This document shows, piece by piece, positions 9,134-18,144 of a DNA stretch of 64,000 nucleotides. A model generated the notes under the pieces. That model searched no databases, had not been told where the DNA came from, and saw only the letters and a program-made list of their open reading frames with translations. Origin of the DNA: Eubacterium ramulus ATCC 29099 (GTDB lineage Bacteria > Bacillota > Clostridia > Lachnospirales > Lachnospiraceae); assembly GCF_000469345.1 (NCBI RefSeq), contig NZ_KI271153.1, positions 42,642 to 106,641 on the forward strand, in the 5' to 3' direction. The first letter of the stretch is position 1. Each line of letters begins with the position of its first letter. A program made the translations under genes and the position numbers.

Positions 9134-9760
9134 ATGATAACAGATACTGTACAACAACCAGGGAAAATAACGATGCTGCAGATCGGTATCGCACTTTTTC
9201 TTGGTTGTTTCTTTTTTGGAAGCATTCTGAGCAATTTTATATGGCAGGATACAGCCTGGTGGATTGGATCTGCAGGGGATACAGACTGGCAACAGATTCT
9301 GGCAGATGGAGAACAGCGGGAACGCTTTTTTGGGCAGGTTTTAATCCTGCGGGGGATTCCTTGGATTATACTGCAGATTTTCCTCTTCATTTCCTGGGGA
9401 CGGTGGGTGTTCGCAGGTTGGTATGGATGGCTGGGGGTGTCCGGCGGTATGGTGACAGGTGCATTCTGGAACAGAAACGGACTGGCAGGTATCGGACAGG
9501 TTCTGGGATTTTGTTTTCCGCAGATGCTTGTCTATAGTGTGGCATATTTTGGACTACTCCTCTTACTGGTAGCATGGCAGAAACTGCGTAAGGAACGGAG
9601 AAATGCAGTCGTTATGCACAGGAACCGGAATGGAAAGACATTGGCGGTGTTTGTATTTTTGTTATTGTGTAACACTGGTATTTATACGATGGGAATTTGG
9701 TTGGAATTGGTTGTGAACCCGTGGGTTGCAACTTTTTCAATGCAATTACCGATAAAATAA
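9134..9760 (+). CDS. spoIIM: SpoIIM-like sporulation membrane protein
   Basis: A 208-aa integral membrane protein with about five hydrophobic segments (residues ~17-38, 73-90, 93-112, 121-148, 168-190). Length and topology fit stage II sporulation protein M, part of the DMP peptidoglycan machine (SpoIID, M, P) that drives engulfment. Direct sequence similarity is hard to judge by eye; the call rests on topology plus conserved linkage to the ADP-ribose pyrophosphatase gene. A GGGATGG ribosome site precedes the ATG. Confidence 0.65.
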   Translation: MITDTVQQPGKITMLQIGIALFLGCFFFGSILSNFIWQDTAWWIGSAGDTDWQQILADGEQRERFFGQVLILRGIPWIILQIFLFISWGRWVFAGWYGWLGVSGGMVTGAFWNRNGLAGIGQVLGFCFPQMLVYSVAYFGLLLLLVAWQKLRKERRNAVVMHRNRNGKTLAVFVFLLLCNTGIYTMGIWLELVVNPWVATFSMQLPIK

Positions 9761-9788
9761 AATCAGCTGGTATCAATTTGATCGCAGA

Positions 9789-9857
9789 ATAAGCATCCCC
9801 CTTCCCCCCACGCTTCAAGTGTGTAGAGCACTAAGCGGGGGGAAGGGGGATGCTTAT
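9789..9857. terminator. Very long GC-rich inverted repeat, bidirectional terminator
   Basis: A perfect 21-bp arm at 9789-9809 pairs with 9837-9857 (ATAAGCATCCCCC... / ...GGGGGATGCTTAT) around a 27-nt interior. It lies between the convergent spoIIM and DAHP synthase genes. It lacks a long T-run but its stability and position fit a two-way transcription barrier. Confidence 0.65.
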
Positions 9858-9936
9858 GTCAGTGATTCTGAAACGAATCTGTCCGCATACACTGAATAGA
9901 TCAAACATTCCGGGTCAAATGGGTTTGACTTGAATG

Positions 9937-10968
9937 CTAACGGACAGAATCAGCAATTGCATACAGGAGCTGTTCGGATTCTTCCCATCCAAGACATGGG
10001 TCAGTAATAGATTTTCCATAAATGTGCTCACCAATTTTCTGATTTCCCGGACAAATATAACTTTCAATCATTACGCCTTTGACCAGTTTATTGATGATCG
10101 CAGATTCTTTGCGGTTGTGCATTACTTCCTTGACGATACGAATCTGTTCCTCGTACTTTTTGTTGGAATTGGAATGGTTTGCATCCACAATACATGCCGG
10201 GTTTACCAGATCCATTTTTTCATACATTTCATTCAGGCGAATCAGATCTTCGTAGTGGTAGTTGGGGATAGCAACCCCGCGTTTGTTGACTGCACCACGC
10301 AGGATAACATGAGCCAGTGGATTGCCGGTAGTGTCTACCTCCCATCCGCGATGTACGAAATGGTGAGGATGCTGGGCAGCATATACAGAATTTAACATAA
10401 CAGAAAAATCACCACTGGTAGGGTTTTTCATGCCGCTGGCCACATCAAATCCACTGACAGTCAGACGATGCTGCTGATCTTCTACGGAACGGGCACCGAT
10501 AGCCACGTAGGAGAGCAGATCGTTGATGTAGTCCCAGTTTTCCGGGTAAAGCATTTCATCTGCAGCGGACAGCCCGGTTTCTTCAATGGCACGCAGATGC
10601 AGACTGCGGACTGCGATGAGTCCGGCAATCATATCCGGTTTTGCCTCCGGATCCGGCTGGGTAGCAATTCCTTTATAGCCTTCTCCGGTGGTCCGTGGCT
10701 TGTTCGTGTAGATACGTGGAATCAGAATCAGCTTGTCTTTCGTCTGCTCGTTTACTCTTGCCAGGCGGTGGATATAATCCATAACCGGCTCTTCTTTGTC
10801 TGCGGAGCATGGTCCGATGATGACAAGAAATTTATCTGATTCGCCACGCAGTACGCGGCTGATTTCTTCATCTCTTTCACATTTGATTTTTTTGCAGGTA
10901 TTATTTAACGGGTAGGTCTGCTTAATCTCCTCCGGTGTCGGTAATTGTTTTAAATAAGAAAAACTCAT
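9937..10968 (-). CDS. 3-deoxy-7-phosphoheptulonate (DAHP) synthase, class I
   Basis: A 343-aa class I-alpha DAHP synthase (AroF/G/H type), which condenses phosphoenolpyruvate and erythrose 4-phosphate at the head of the shikimate pathway. Motifs in order: VIIGPCSADKEEP near residue 49, IPRIYTNKPRTTGEGYKG, GARSVEDQQHR, GFDVASGMKNPTSGDF and DANHSNSNKKYEEQ. No chorismate mutase or ACT domain is fused. AAAGGAGTAACATC precedes the ATG. It lies 12 nt downstream of aroE on the same strand, so both are co-transcribed. Feedback specificity (Phe, Tyr or Trp) cannot be read. Confidence 0.93.
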   Translation of the reverse strand: MSFSYLKQLPTPEEIKQTYPLNNTCKKIKCERDEEISRVLRGESDKFLVIIGPCSADKEEPVMDYIHRLARVNEQTKDKLILIPRIYTNKPRTTGEGYKGIATQPDPEAKPDMIAGLIAVRSLHLRAIEETGLSAADEMLYPENWDYINDLLSYVAIGARSVEDQQHRLTVSGFDVASGMKNPTSGDFSVMLNSVYAAQHPHHFVHRGWEVDTTGNPLAHVILRGAVNKRGVAIPNYHYEDLIRLNEMYEKMDLVNPACIVDANHSNSNKKYEEQIRIVKEVMHNRKESAIINKLVKGVMIESYICPGNQKIGEHIYGKSITDPCLGWEESEQLLYAIADSVR

Positions 10969-10980
10969 GATGTTACTCCT

Positions 10981-11850
10981 TTATTGATGGCTGAAAAATT
11001 TCTGACGGATGATGTCGACCGGCATTTTTTGTCCGATCCAACATTCAAAGGAAGCTGCACCCTGGAACAGAAGCATATACAGTCCGTTAAATACGGAACA
11101 TCCGGCAGCTTCGGCCATCTGATACAATTTTGTCTTGCGTGGATTGTAGATGATATCGCATACAATCAGTCCCGGTAACAGCATGGATGCGTCCGGGATC
11201 GGGCACTGATCGTCATGTGGCGCCATACCTACGTTGGTAGCATTGGTCAGAATGGCACTTTCGGAAATGCTCTTGCGCATCTGCTCAGTGTCTGCAAAAT
11301 CATAAATGTGAATATTGCAGGAGGTATGTTCGCGGACGCGGTCTGCGAATGCCAGTGCACGGTCAAATTCTTCCGGGAGTTTCAGCTGAAAGATGTCGAT
11401 GTCTGATACACCATCCAGAGCTGCCTGAGTACAGATTGCAGTGGCAGCACCGCCGCATCCGAGCACTGTCATTTTTTTCCCAATGATGTCATGTCCGGCA
11501 TCTGATACGGAAGACATAAATCCAATACCATCTGTAGTATGACCGGTCAGCTTGCCATCTTTAATAATGACAGTATTGCATGCCTGTGCAATTTTGGCGG
11601 CTGGTGTCAGCTCATCCATGTATTCTAACACGTGTACTTTGTACGGCATAGTTACGTTGAAGCCTTTTGCACCGATATCTCTGAGACCGCGTACTGCGGT
11701 ACCCAGATCACTGCCGGCAAGATCAAATGCCAGATAGACATAATCCAGTCCCAGCTGACGAAATGCTTCATTGTGCATCTGGGGGGAGATGCTGTGCGCT
11801 ACCGGACTTCCGATGAGTCCGGTCAATGTTGTTTTTCCGGTAATTTCCAT
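10981..11850 (-). CDS. aroE: Shikimate dehydrogenase
   Basis: A 289-aa NADPH-dependent shikimate dehydrogenase reducing 3-dehydroshikimate. The substrate motif GSPVAHSISPQMHN is at residues 14-27, the catalytic lysine lies in GFNVTMPYK, and the dinucleotide loop GCGGAATAI follows. The reading frame continues 50 codons upstream, but that extension is hydrophobic and lacks family similarity. The start at 11850 gives MEITGKTTLTGLIG and follows GGGAAAAG on the minus strand. Transcribed with the DAHP synthase, and divergent from aroD. Confidence 0.93.
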   Translation of the reverse strand: MEITGKTTLTGLIGSPVAHSISPQMHNEAFRQLGLDYVYLAFDLAGSDLGTAVRGLRDIGAKGFNVTMPYKVHVLEYMDELTPAAKIAQACNTVIIKDGKLTGHTTDGIGFMSSVSDAGHDIIGKKMTVLGCGGAATAICTQAALDGVSDIDIFQLKLPEEFDRALAFADRVREHTSCNIHIYDFADTEQMRKSISESAILTNATNVGMAPHDDQCPIPDASMLLPGLIVCDIIYNPRKTKLYQMAEAAGCSVFNGLYMLLFQGAASFECWIGQKMPVDIIRQKFFSHQ

Positions 11851-12059
11851 AATCTTTTCCCTGCCTTTTTGTATCTCATATTTTTCAAGCTTTTCAATAA
11901 TAATGATGGGTATTTGGTAAATATGAACGGTTTTATATGTCCTTATGATAGGGTGTTTTAGAAAAAAAGTCAATATTTTCAATCTTTTAAGGTTTATCAT
12001 TACGAAAAAACATGTTACAATGAAAATGTTAAGCGTAAATAATGGAACGGAGGAACATT

Positions 12060-12824
12060 ATGCAAAATGCATTTGAAATAAAAGGAATACGAATTGGAGA
12101 TGGTCAGCCGGTGATCTGTGTGCCGGTGGTGGCTCTAAAAAAGGAAGAAGTCATTACTAATATTCGTTTTCTGGCGGAACAAAAGGTGCAAATGATCGAG
12201 TGGCGTGTGGATTGTTTTGAAGAAGTCGATGATTTCCATGCGGTGAGTGAAGTGCTGCAGGTAATACGTCCGGTACTGGAGCATACCATTTTCCTTTTCA
12301 CTTTTCGGACAAAACAACAGGGCGGAAGCCGCAAGATGGAAGAGTGGAAAATCCTGAAGCTGAATGAACTGGCAGCAAAAAGTGGTTGTGCGGATCTTAT
12401 AGATCTGGAGTTTTTTGAGGCCACAAAACCGGAAAAAGAAATCCGCCGGTTTCAGCGGATGGGTGTGCGTGTCATTGCTTCCCACCATGATTTTGACGAA
12501 ACTCCGGATGACCGGATTCTGCGGATGCTGATGGAACAGATGCAGCAGGGTGGAGCTGATGTGGCAAAACTGGCAGTAATGCCGAAAAATGCAGATGATG
12601 TGGTACGTTTATTGAAACTGACCAATGACATCAGGCAGAAATATCCGACGCTTCCGGTTGTTACCATGTCTATGGGTGCTCTTGGAGTAGTCAGTCGTAT
12701 GGCCGGAGAAATCTTCGGATCCTGCATCACTTTTGGCGCTGTTGGGGAGATTTCTGCACCGGGACAGATTCCGGCTGGTCAGCTGGAACATATTCTGCAG
12801 ATAATCCACAAGGGACTGGAATAA
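12060..12824 (+). CDS. aroD: 3-dehydroquinate dehydratase, type I
   Basis: A 254-aa type I dehydroquinase that works through a Schiff base. The catalytic His is in VIASHHDF and the Schiff-base Lys in VAKLAVMP, both at the usual places (about residues 142 and 168). The early PVICVPVV strand and late GSCITFGAVGEISAPGQI loop are diagnostic. Of two in-frame ATGs, 12060 is preferred because ACGGAGG ends 6 nt before it, while the ATG at 12042 lies upstream of that site. It starts the plus-strand pair aroD-aroK. Confidence 0.95.
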   Translation: MQNAFEIKGIRIGDGQPVICVPVVALKKEEVITNIRFLAEQKVQMIEWRVDCFEEVDDFHAVSEVLQVIRPVLEHTIFLFTFRTKQQGGSRKMEEWKILKLNELAAKSGCADLIDLEFFEATKPEKEIRRFQRMGVRVIASHHDFDETPDDRILRMLMEQMQQGGADVAKLAVMPKNADDVVRLLKLTNDIRQKYPTLPVVTMSMGALGVVSRMAGEIFGSCITFGAVGEISAPGQIPAGQLEHILQIIHKGLE

Positions 12825-12856
12825 GATAAAAACATCGAGATACGAGGAGAATTGTG

Positions 12857-13369
12857 ATGAAACAACATATTTATCTGATTGGTTTTATGGGAACTGGTAA
12901 AACAACGATTTCGCATAAGTTACGAGAACTGACAGGGGCCAAAGAAATCGATATGGATGCATGGATCGTAGAGAAAAATGCCTTGTCTATCAATGAAATG
13001 TTTGAAAAATACGGTGAGACTTATTTCAGAGACCGGGAGACGGATGCTGTATGCGAGATTGCAAAGTCTGCTCCGGCAATCGTATCCTGCGGCGGCGGTG
13101 CGGTACTGCGGCAGGAAAATACACAGATGATGAAGGAGAGCGGCAGGATCGTGTTGCTGACAGCAACACCGGAGACAGTATACCAACGGGTAAAGAACAG
13201 CACAGACCGACCGCTGCTTAACGGTCATATGAATGTGGAGTATATTGCATCCCTGATGGAAAAGCGTCGGGCCCTGTATGCGGGAGCCTGTGACATCAGT
13301 GTGTCAACAGATGGAAAAACACCGGAGCAGATTGCAATGGAAATTCTGGCGGCGGCCGGCGAAATGTGA
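12857..13369 (+). CDS. aroK: Shikimate kinase
   Basis: A 170-aa shikimate kinase phosphorylating shikimate at the 3-hydroxyl. The P-loop GFMGTGKTT is at residues 9-17, the shikimate-binding DMDAW follows, then FRDRETDAV, the CGGGAVLR loop and the lid arginine in RPLL. A GTG lies just before the ATG and either could be used; ATG 12857 with upstream GAGGAG is preferred. It is 32 nt after aroD and completes the set of four shikimate genes in this region. Confidence 0.94.
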   Translation: MKQHIYLIGFMGTGKTTISHKLRELTGAKEIDMDAWIVEKNALSINEMFEKYGETYFRDRETDAVCEIAKSAPAIVSCGGGAVLRQENTQMMKESGRIVLLTATPETVYQRVKNSTDRPLLNGHMNVEYIASLMEKRRALYAGACDISVSTDGKTPEQIAMEILAAAGEM

Positions 13370-13399
13370 ACATAAAATCCGGGAAAGGTTTACTGGTAT

Positions 13400-15408
13400 A
13401 TGAATGTATTACTGATAGGCGGATCTGGAAGCCTGATCAACAGTTTGATTGTGAAATTTAAAAAAGAAGGACACCGAATATTTCTGCTGACAGGAGACCG
13501 GTATAAAAAACAGAAATATGAACCGGTATTTGAACGGTACAATTTTGCCTACAGCAGTGAAAATCTGCAAGAGATTATGGAAAGTGTTCGTCCGGATATA
13601 ACAATCTATACCGGGGCTTTTGATCCGAATTACCGCTGGATGTCCGAGGAACGGGAGACCGTACGTTTCACATCGGATCTTATGAATGTGCTGGTGGCAT
13701 ATTCTACGATCCGGATGGGTAAATTTATTTTTTTATCTTCTCATGAAGTATATGAAGGCTATCATGAAAATGCACTGACGGAGGATATTCCACCAGAGAC
13801 AACGGGATATCGCGGAACGACGCTGATCCAGGCAGAAGAAATTTGTAACAATTACAGAAAAAACTGGAAATTAGATCTTTTGATCCTGCGTCTGGATCAT
13901 TTGTTCTGCATTCCGGAAAGCGCACCGGAGATTCACAGTGTGTGTGCCTGGATGTGCCTGGAAAGTATGCGGGACGGATGTATCAGCGCAGACAGCAATC
14001 ATGAATTTGCCATGCTCTATGAGCAGGATGCTGTAGAATTTATTTTTCAGATCGTAAAGAGCAGGGAACATAAATTTTATCTGTATCATCTGTCATCAGA
14101 CTGTGTGATCAGTGAGGTGGAACTGGCAGGACGGATTCAGAAATGTCTGAACAACGGATCAAGCATTGTGACAGTTTCAAAGTATGACAAGCGCTGTATT
14201 CTCAGTGGAAAGCGGTTTCAAGAAGAATTTGGAATGCATACAATTTTTGAACTGGATGAAATTATCTGCCAGACCATTGATTATATGAGAAAACATGAAG
14301 AACAGTTTGAAAAGTATCAGGAGAGTCGGGATTCATGGTGGAAAATTCTCTGGAAGAAATGGAAATGGGTGTTTCAGGTTATAGTTCCATTTGTGGAAAA
14401 CTTGTTATGTTTCATTCCGTTCTTTATGTTGAATAACAGGATGACTGACAGTGCGTATTTTACGAATCTGGATCCGTATCTGCTGTATGTACTGGTTTTT
14501 GCGATTATTTATGGACAGCAGCAGGCAACTTTTTCGGCTGTCTGCGCAGTTGCGGGATATCTGTTCCGGCAGATGTATCAAAGGACAGGATTTGAAGTAG
14601 TGCTGGATTATAATACATATGTGTGGATAGCACAGTTATTTATCCTCGGACTGATCGTTGGGTATATGCGGGATCAGATCCGGATGATCCGAAGGGAAAG
14701 TCTGGAGATGGAAGAGCATCTGACCGGGCAAATTGCAGATTTGCAGGAGATCAATGCAACAAATGTTCGGATTAAGGCTGCTATGGAGCAACAGCTGATC
14801 GGACATCAGGACAGTATCGGAAAGATTTACCAGATTACATCCAGACTGGAACAGCAGATGCCGGATATTTATCAGGAACTTGCAGAGCGGAGAGTATATA
14901 TTAACAAAGCGATGGCTGAGGAGTATCCGCTTATGGCAACTGCTATTTACGAGGAAGAAGAAATCCGGCTGATCATTATGGTATGGGGATTAAGCTGGGA
15001 GCATATGACACTGGGAGAAGCAAATTTTCTGACGGTTGTCAGTTATCTGATCCAGAATGCGGTTCTCCGTGCACAGCGGTATATAAAGGCACTGGAAGAA
15101 GCACGTTATCGGGAAGGCAGTGAGATCCTGGAGCCGGAAGCTTTTGAATCGCTTGTCAGGGCATATGAACACGCGCAGGGACGCAATCTGACACAGTATA
15201 CCCTGTTGTGTGTTTCGGAACAGCCGGAAAGATATAAAAAATCTGCAGTGATATGAGAGGGTTGCTGCGAAGTACAGATTATATGGGAATGCGTGCGGAT
15301 GAAAAATTATATGTTCTGTTGACAAATACCGGAAGAACGGATGCGGTATTTGTGGAGCAGCGATTTGAGAAAAAAGGATATCCGGTCGTGGCTGTGGAGA
15401 TAGAATGA
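13400..15408 (+). pseudogene. PelD-like SDR/membrane/degenerate GGDEF protein, frameshifted
   Basis: The first frame (618 codons, 13400-15256) has an NAD-binding SDR/epimerase-like domain (GGSGSL at residues 7-12, LSSHEVYEGY near 112), then about four membrane segments (~325-430), a coiled linker and a GAF-like region with the start of a GGDEF fold. The protein continues in another frame at 15253-15408: LLRSTDY, then ADEKLYVLL, which aligns with a GGDEF core whose active motif is lost while the RxxD inhibitory site (RSTD) is kept at the standard 5-residue spacing. Seven instead of six A at 15236-15241 would join the two frames without a stop. This layout matches c-di-GMP receptor PelD of Pel exopolysaccharide systems; that identity is an inference. 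It could also be two coupled genes (ATGA overlap). Confidence 0.65.
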
Positions 15409-15581
15409 TGGACAGACATATCAGGTTGATTATAATGTTGCTGCTGGTCAATACAGTAATTACGGCAATATATCTGTTTTTGGGATATATCCGGAAAACA
15501 GAAAATATACAGGGACGGTGGATGAAAGCAGTTGTAATGCTGTTATGTCCATATGATAATGTCCGGCGAGTGCAGTTATGA
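15405..15581 (+). pseudogene. PelE-like membrane protein, truncated stub
   Basis: A 58-codon frame that overlaps the end of the preceding gene by ATGA. Residues 7-28 form a membrane helix and a second one begins at RWMKAVVMLLCP, where similarity to a longer membrane protein seems to stop near base 15545. The position right after a PelD-like gene suggests the N-terminus of PelE. The remainder has been lost and replaced by the end of a minus-strand PqqD-like gene. Confidence 0.45.
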
Positions 15582-15744
15582 GCGTGTCCATGGATTGTGG
15601 CGTTTCCAGCATCTTCCACAGAAATTCACCGGTTTCGTTTATTATTATGCCGTGTTTCTGATCGGCAATGCTCTGTCCGTAAGGTAATAGATAGGTGTGA
15701 GGACCGATTTTGCTTAACACATAGCCTTGTTGTTGTTTTAACAT
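15460..15744 (-). pseudogene. PqqD-family peptide-chaperone-like protein, C-terminus lost
   Basis: The start at 15744 (GGAG 8 nt upstream on the minus strand) gives a protein whose first ~66 residues resemble PqqD-like proteins: a short strand region, GIIINETGEFLWKMLE, then TLITALAGHYHMD. The domain should end with another helix and strand, but from about base 15546 the frame simply reads the complement of the PelE-like stub. PqqD-like proteins present precursor peptides to radical SAM enzymes; no partner is seen here. Most likely a fragment left by a deletion. Confidence 0.6.
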
Positions 15745-15774
15745 GAAAATCTCCATTTCCAAAGGTATAATCAG

Positions 15775-15804
15775 ATAAAAAATCCCCCGGCATGAAACCG
15801 GGGG
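15775..15804 (-). terminator. Terminator after tRNA-Arg
   Basis: On the minus strand CCCCCGG (15804-15798) pairs with CCGGGGG (15790-15784) around a 7-nt loop and is followed by a T-run (complement of 15775-15782). Confidence 0.85.
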
Positions 15805-15809
15805 AAAAT

Positions 15810-15880
15810 GCAACCGGCGGGAATCGAACCCACATTGCAGGAGTCGGAGTCCTGTGTTCTATCCGTTAGACTACGGTTGC
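15810..15880 (-). tRNA. tRNA-Arg (anticodon CCG)
   Basis: The minus strand folds into a cloverleaf: acceptor GCAACCG / CGGTTGC, D arm with GTCTAACGGATAGAAC, anticodon stem CAGGA / TCCTG with loop CTCCGAC (anticodon CCG, reading CGG), and T arm GTGGG-TTCGATT-CCCGC. The CCA end is not encoded. A terminator follows directly. Confidence 0.95.
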
Positions 15881-15999
15881 TTAACTGGTTGATTGACTCA
15901 ACAGAAAACATCATAACACATAACTTGAAAAAAATCAAAACATTTTTTGTTAAATCTGAAATATTCTATGACTATTTCATAAACTTTTCGGAAAATGCC

Positions 16000-16028
16000 T
16001 AGACGTAGTTTTTTCCCTGTGGTATGAT
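16000..16028 (+). promoter_or_regulatory. Sigma-A promoter before the SH3 protein
   Basis: TAGACG (16000-16005) and TATGAT (16023-16028) with 17-nt spacing and a TG before the -10. The ribosome site CGGAGG and ATG 16055 follow within 30 nt. Confidence 0.55.
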
Positions 16029-16054
16029 GTTAGGCGAAATATCGGAGGTAAAAA

Positions 16055-17482
16055 ATGTCAGATTTTGATAAGAAAAAAAGTTCTGTGAACAATAATGAAA
16101 ATTATAATAAAAAAGTAGATCATACAGACGATGATATTTATGAGATTCCGGATATTGTAAGCAACGGAAAGAAGAGTAATAAAATGGAAGATAGAAAAGA
16201 TAAAAAGAAAAAAACAGATCATACACAGAAACATATGTTTGAAAACCGGTTACATCATCATAGAAAAGAAAAGGAAAAATCGGACATTCTGGAGGAACTG
16301 GAATTTATTTCGGAAGAGAGTGTAAAGGACAAGTCCCGGATGGCTGAAGGAAAACCGATTTCCCATGAATTTGTGTCAAAGAAAAAGACATTGCGCAGAA
16401 GTGTGGATGCCAGAGAGGCGAAAAAGGAGAAATCTGTTGCCTTTATGCGTCGGAATATTGCTTTCGTAGGCATTGGATGTCTTGTTGTAGTAGTAGGTGT
16501 CAGTGCAGCTGCCATAGGTGTTAAGAATATGAAAGCAAAAAAAGCAGCAGCGAATAAGAACCAGGCACTGTCCGCACAGGAATATGAAACCGATCAGTAT
16601 GCTGAGATCAATACGTTGATGGAAAATTATTATGCATCTTATGCATCCGGAAATACCGGTGAGATGCTGGAGTTTGCAAATCCAATTTCCGACATGGAGA
16701 AAAGCTATATCTCCATGTACAGTCAGTATATTGAAAAATACAATAACATTACCTGTTATACCAAGACTGGTGCAGATGACAGTTCTTTTATTGTGATAGT
16801 GGCATTTGATCTGAAATACAAAAATGTGGATACTGCAGCTCCGGGGCTTGACTGTTTTTATGTAAAGACCAACGAGCAGGGCAAGTATTATATTGATAAT
16901 GTATACAGCCCCTTTAATATGAGTTATCAGGAGAACCCGATTGACGATACGATCCGTCAGCTGATTTCTGATTTCCAGAATGGAGCGGATATCATTGCTT
17001 TGCAGGCAAACGTGCAGACCCGTTATGAAGATGCGGTAAATGCCGATGCAAATCTGCAAAATCTGTTGGAAGTAACGATTCCGAATGCAGTCAGTGAGTG
17101 GGAGATACAGCAGCAGCAGCTGGCAGAGCAGAAAGCGCAGGAAGCAGCAAATCAGGTTGCCCAGCAGGATCAGACTGAGCAGCAGATACAGCAGCCGAAT
17201 CCCCCGATTACAGATCAGCCGGTACAACAGCCGGAAGTAACACAGCCGGATCAGACACAGGTGGCAGATACCACAGAAGTTGAACAAAAGGCATGGGTCT
17301 ATGCGACGGAAACCATGAATATCAGACAGGAACCAAACGAACAGTCCGCCGTACTGGCATCTGCATTCCAGGGGTCTGAACTGCGCCAGCTGGCGGTGAC
17401 AGCAAATGGCTGGGTTAAAGTCAAGACCGGTGATATCGTTGGATATGTCAAGAGTGAGTACATTACCACCCAACAGCAGTAA
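16055..17482 (+). CDS. Membrane-anchored protein with C-terminal SH3 domain
   Basis: A 475-aa protein. A highly charged cytoplasmic N-terminus of about 130 residues (Lys, Asp, Glu rich) leads to one membrane span near residues 133-152 (NIAFVGIGCLVVVVGVSAAA). An extracellular domain of ~180 residues, possibly NTF2-like, follows. A Gln/Pro-rich linker (about residues 345-405) ends in a bacterial SH3 domain (WVYATETMNIRQEP...GWVKVKTGDIVGYVKSEYI). Such SH3 domains usually bind cell-wall peptides, so an envelope role is likely. It has its own promoter and terminator. Confidence 0.8.
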   Translation: MSDFDKKKSSVNNNENYNKKVDHTDDDIYEIPDIVSNGKKSNKMEDRKDKKKKTDHTQKHMFENRLHHHRKEKEKSDILEELEFISEESVKDKSRMAEGKPISHEFVSKKKTLRRSVDAREAKKEKSVAFMRRNIAFVGIGCLVVVVGVSAAAIGVKNMKAKKAAANKNQALSAQEYETDQYAEINTLMENYYASYASGNTGEMLEFANPISDMEKSYISMYSQYIEKYNNITCYTKTGADDSSFIVIVAFDLKYKNVDTAAPGLDCFYVKTNEQGKYYIDNVYSPFNMSYQENPIDDTIRQLISDFQNGADIIALQANVQTRYEDAVNADANLQNLLEVTIPNAVSEWEIQQQQLAEQKAQEAANQVAQQDQTEQQIQQPNPPITDQPVQQPEVTQPDQTQVADTTEVEQKAWVYATETMNIRQEPNEQSAVLASAFQGSELRQLAVTANGWVKVKTGDIVGYVKSEYITTQQQ

Positions 17483-17498
17483 GTAAAAAACAGAGAGA

Positions 17499-17523
17499 GG
17501 GGACAGGTTAACTGTTCCCTTTT
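17499..17523 (+). terminator. Terminator after the SH3 protein
   Basis: GGGGACAG (17499-17506) pairs with CTGTTCCC (17512-17519, one G-U) and is followed by TTTT. Confidence 0.75.
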
Positions 17524-17608
17524 GATATGTGTATAAAACGGGGATTCGAAATCTGCATAGTTTTTGTGCTGCAGGACAATACTAAATCAAAAAGAGGAGG
17601 TATCTGTC

Positions 17609-18061
17609 ATGACACAGAAAGACGAAAACTATCTTTTACAGGAAATCTGCCGAAACTCCGGTATGGGTGTAGCGGCAATTAACCAGGTGCTCAAAGATGT
17701 GTATGATGAAGAGTTTGCGTATGAACTGAATGTACAGGCAGACAAAATGGAACAGTTTGCCCGAAAGGCCGGGATACGTCTGCGGGAAAACGGCAGTGAG
17801 CCGTCGGAACCAAAGCCAATTGCCACAGCTATGCTGGTAACTGCAATCCGTATGAAACAGGCATTACAGAACAGAACCGAGGATGTGGCGGATCTCATTG
17901 GAAAAGGAAATGAACGTGGTGTAAAGGAACTCAAAAATGCTATTCACAAGTATCGGAATGCTGGGATTTACGCCACAGAGCTGGCAAAGGAAATGGTAGA
18001 TTTTGAATCAGATAATCTGAGAAAAATGTATACTTACTGCAGATATCCGGAAGAATCATAG
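17609..18061 (+). CDS. Small helical protein, possible ferritin-like four-helix fold
   Basis: A 150-aa, almost entirely helical soluble protein: four helices can be drawn (about residues 5-28, 30-55, 70-100, 105-140). The pattern recalls DUF2383-like ferritin-fold stress proteins, but no metal-binding motif is clear and the family is not certain. An upstream start at 17564 exists, but the strong AGAGGAGG site at 17591-17600 points to ATG 17609. It stands alone, between the SH3 protein terminator and a pseudouridine synthase gene. Confidence 0.65.
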   Translation: MTQKDENYLLQEICRNSGMGVAAINQVLKDVYDEEFAYELNVQADKMEQFARKAGIRLRENGSEPSEPKPIATAMLVTAIRMKQALQNRTEDVADLIGKGNERGVKELKNAIHKYRNAGIYATELAKEMVDFESDNLRKMYTYCRYPEES

Positions 18062-18144
18062 CATACGAAAAGTATGCAGAAATTAAGAAGAGGAAGCAGT
18101 AGAACCGCTTGAATACAGAATCAGTAAATCAGTGAGAAAGAGAA

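Noticed and set aside
11851..12059. T-box or other leader for the shikimate genes
   Set aside because: No T-box motif or terminator hairpin in either direction; only a short AT-rich divergent region.
16376..17473. 365-codon minus-strand frame antisense to the SH3 protein
   Set aside because: Cys/Ile/Leu-rich translation with no domain and no ribosome site; a shadow of the Gln-rich coding strand.
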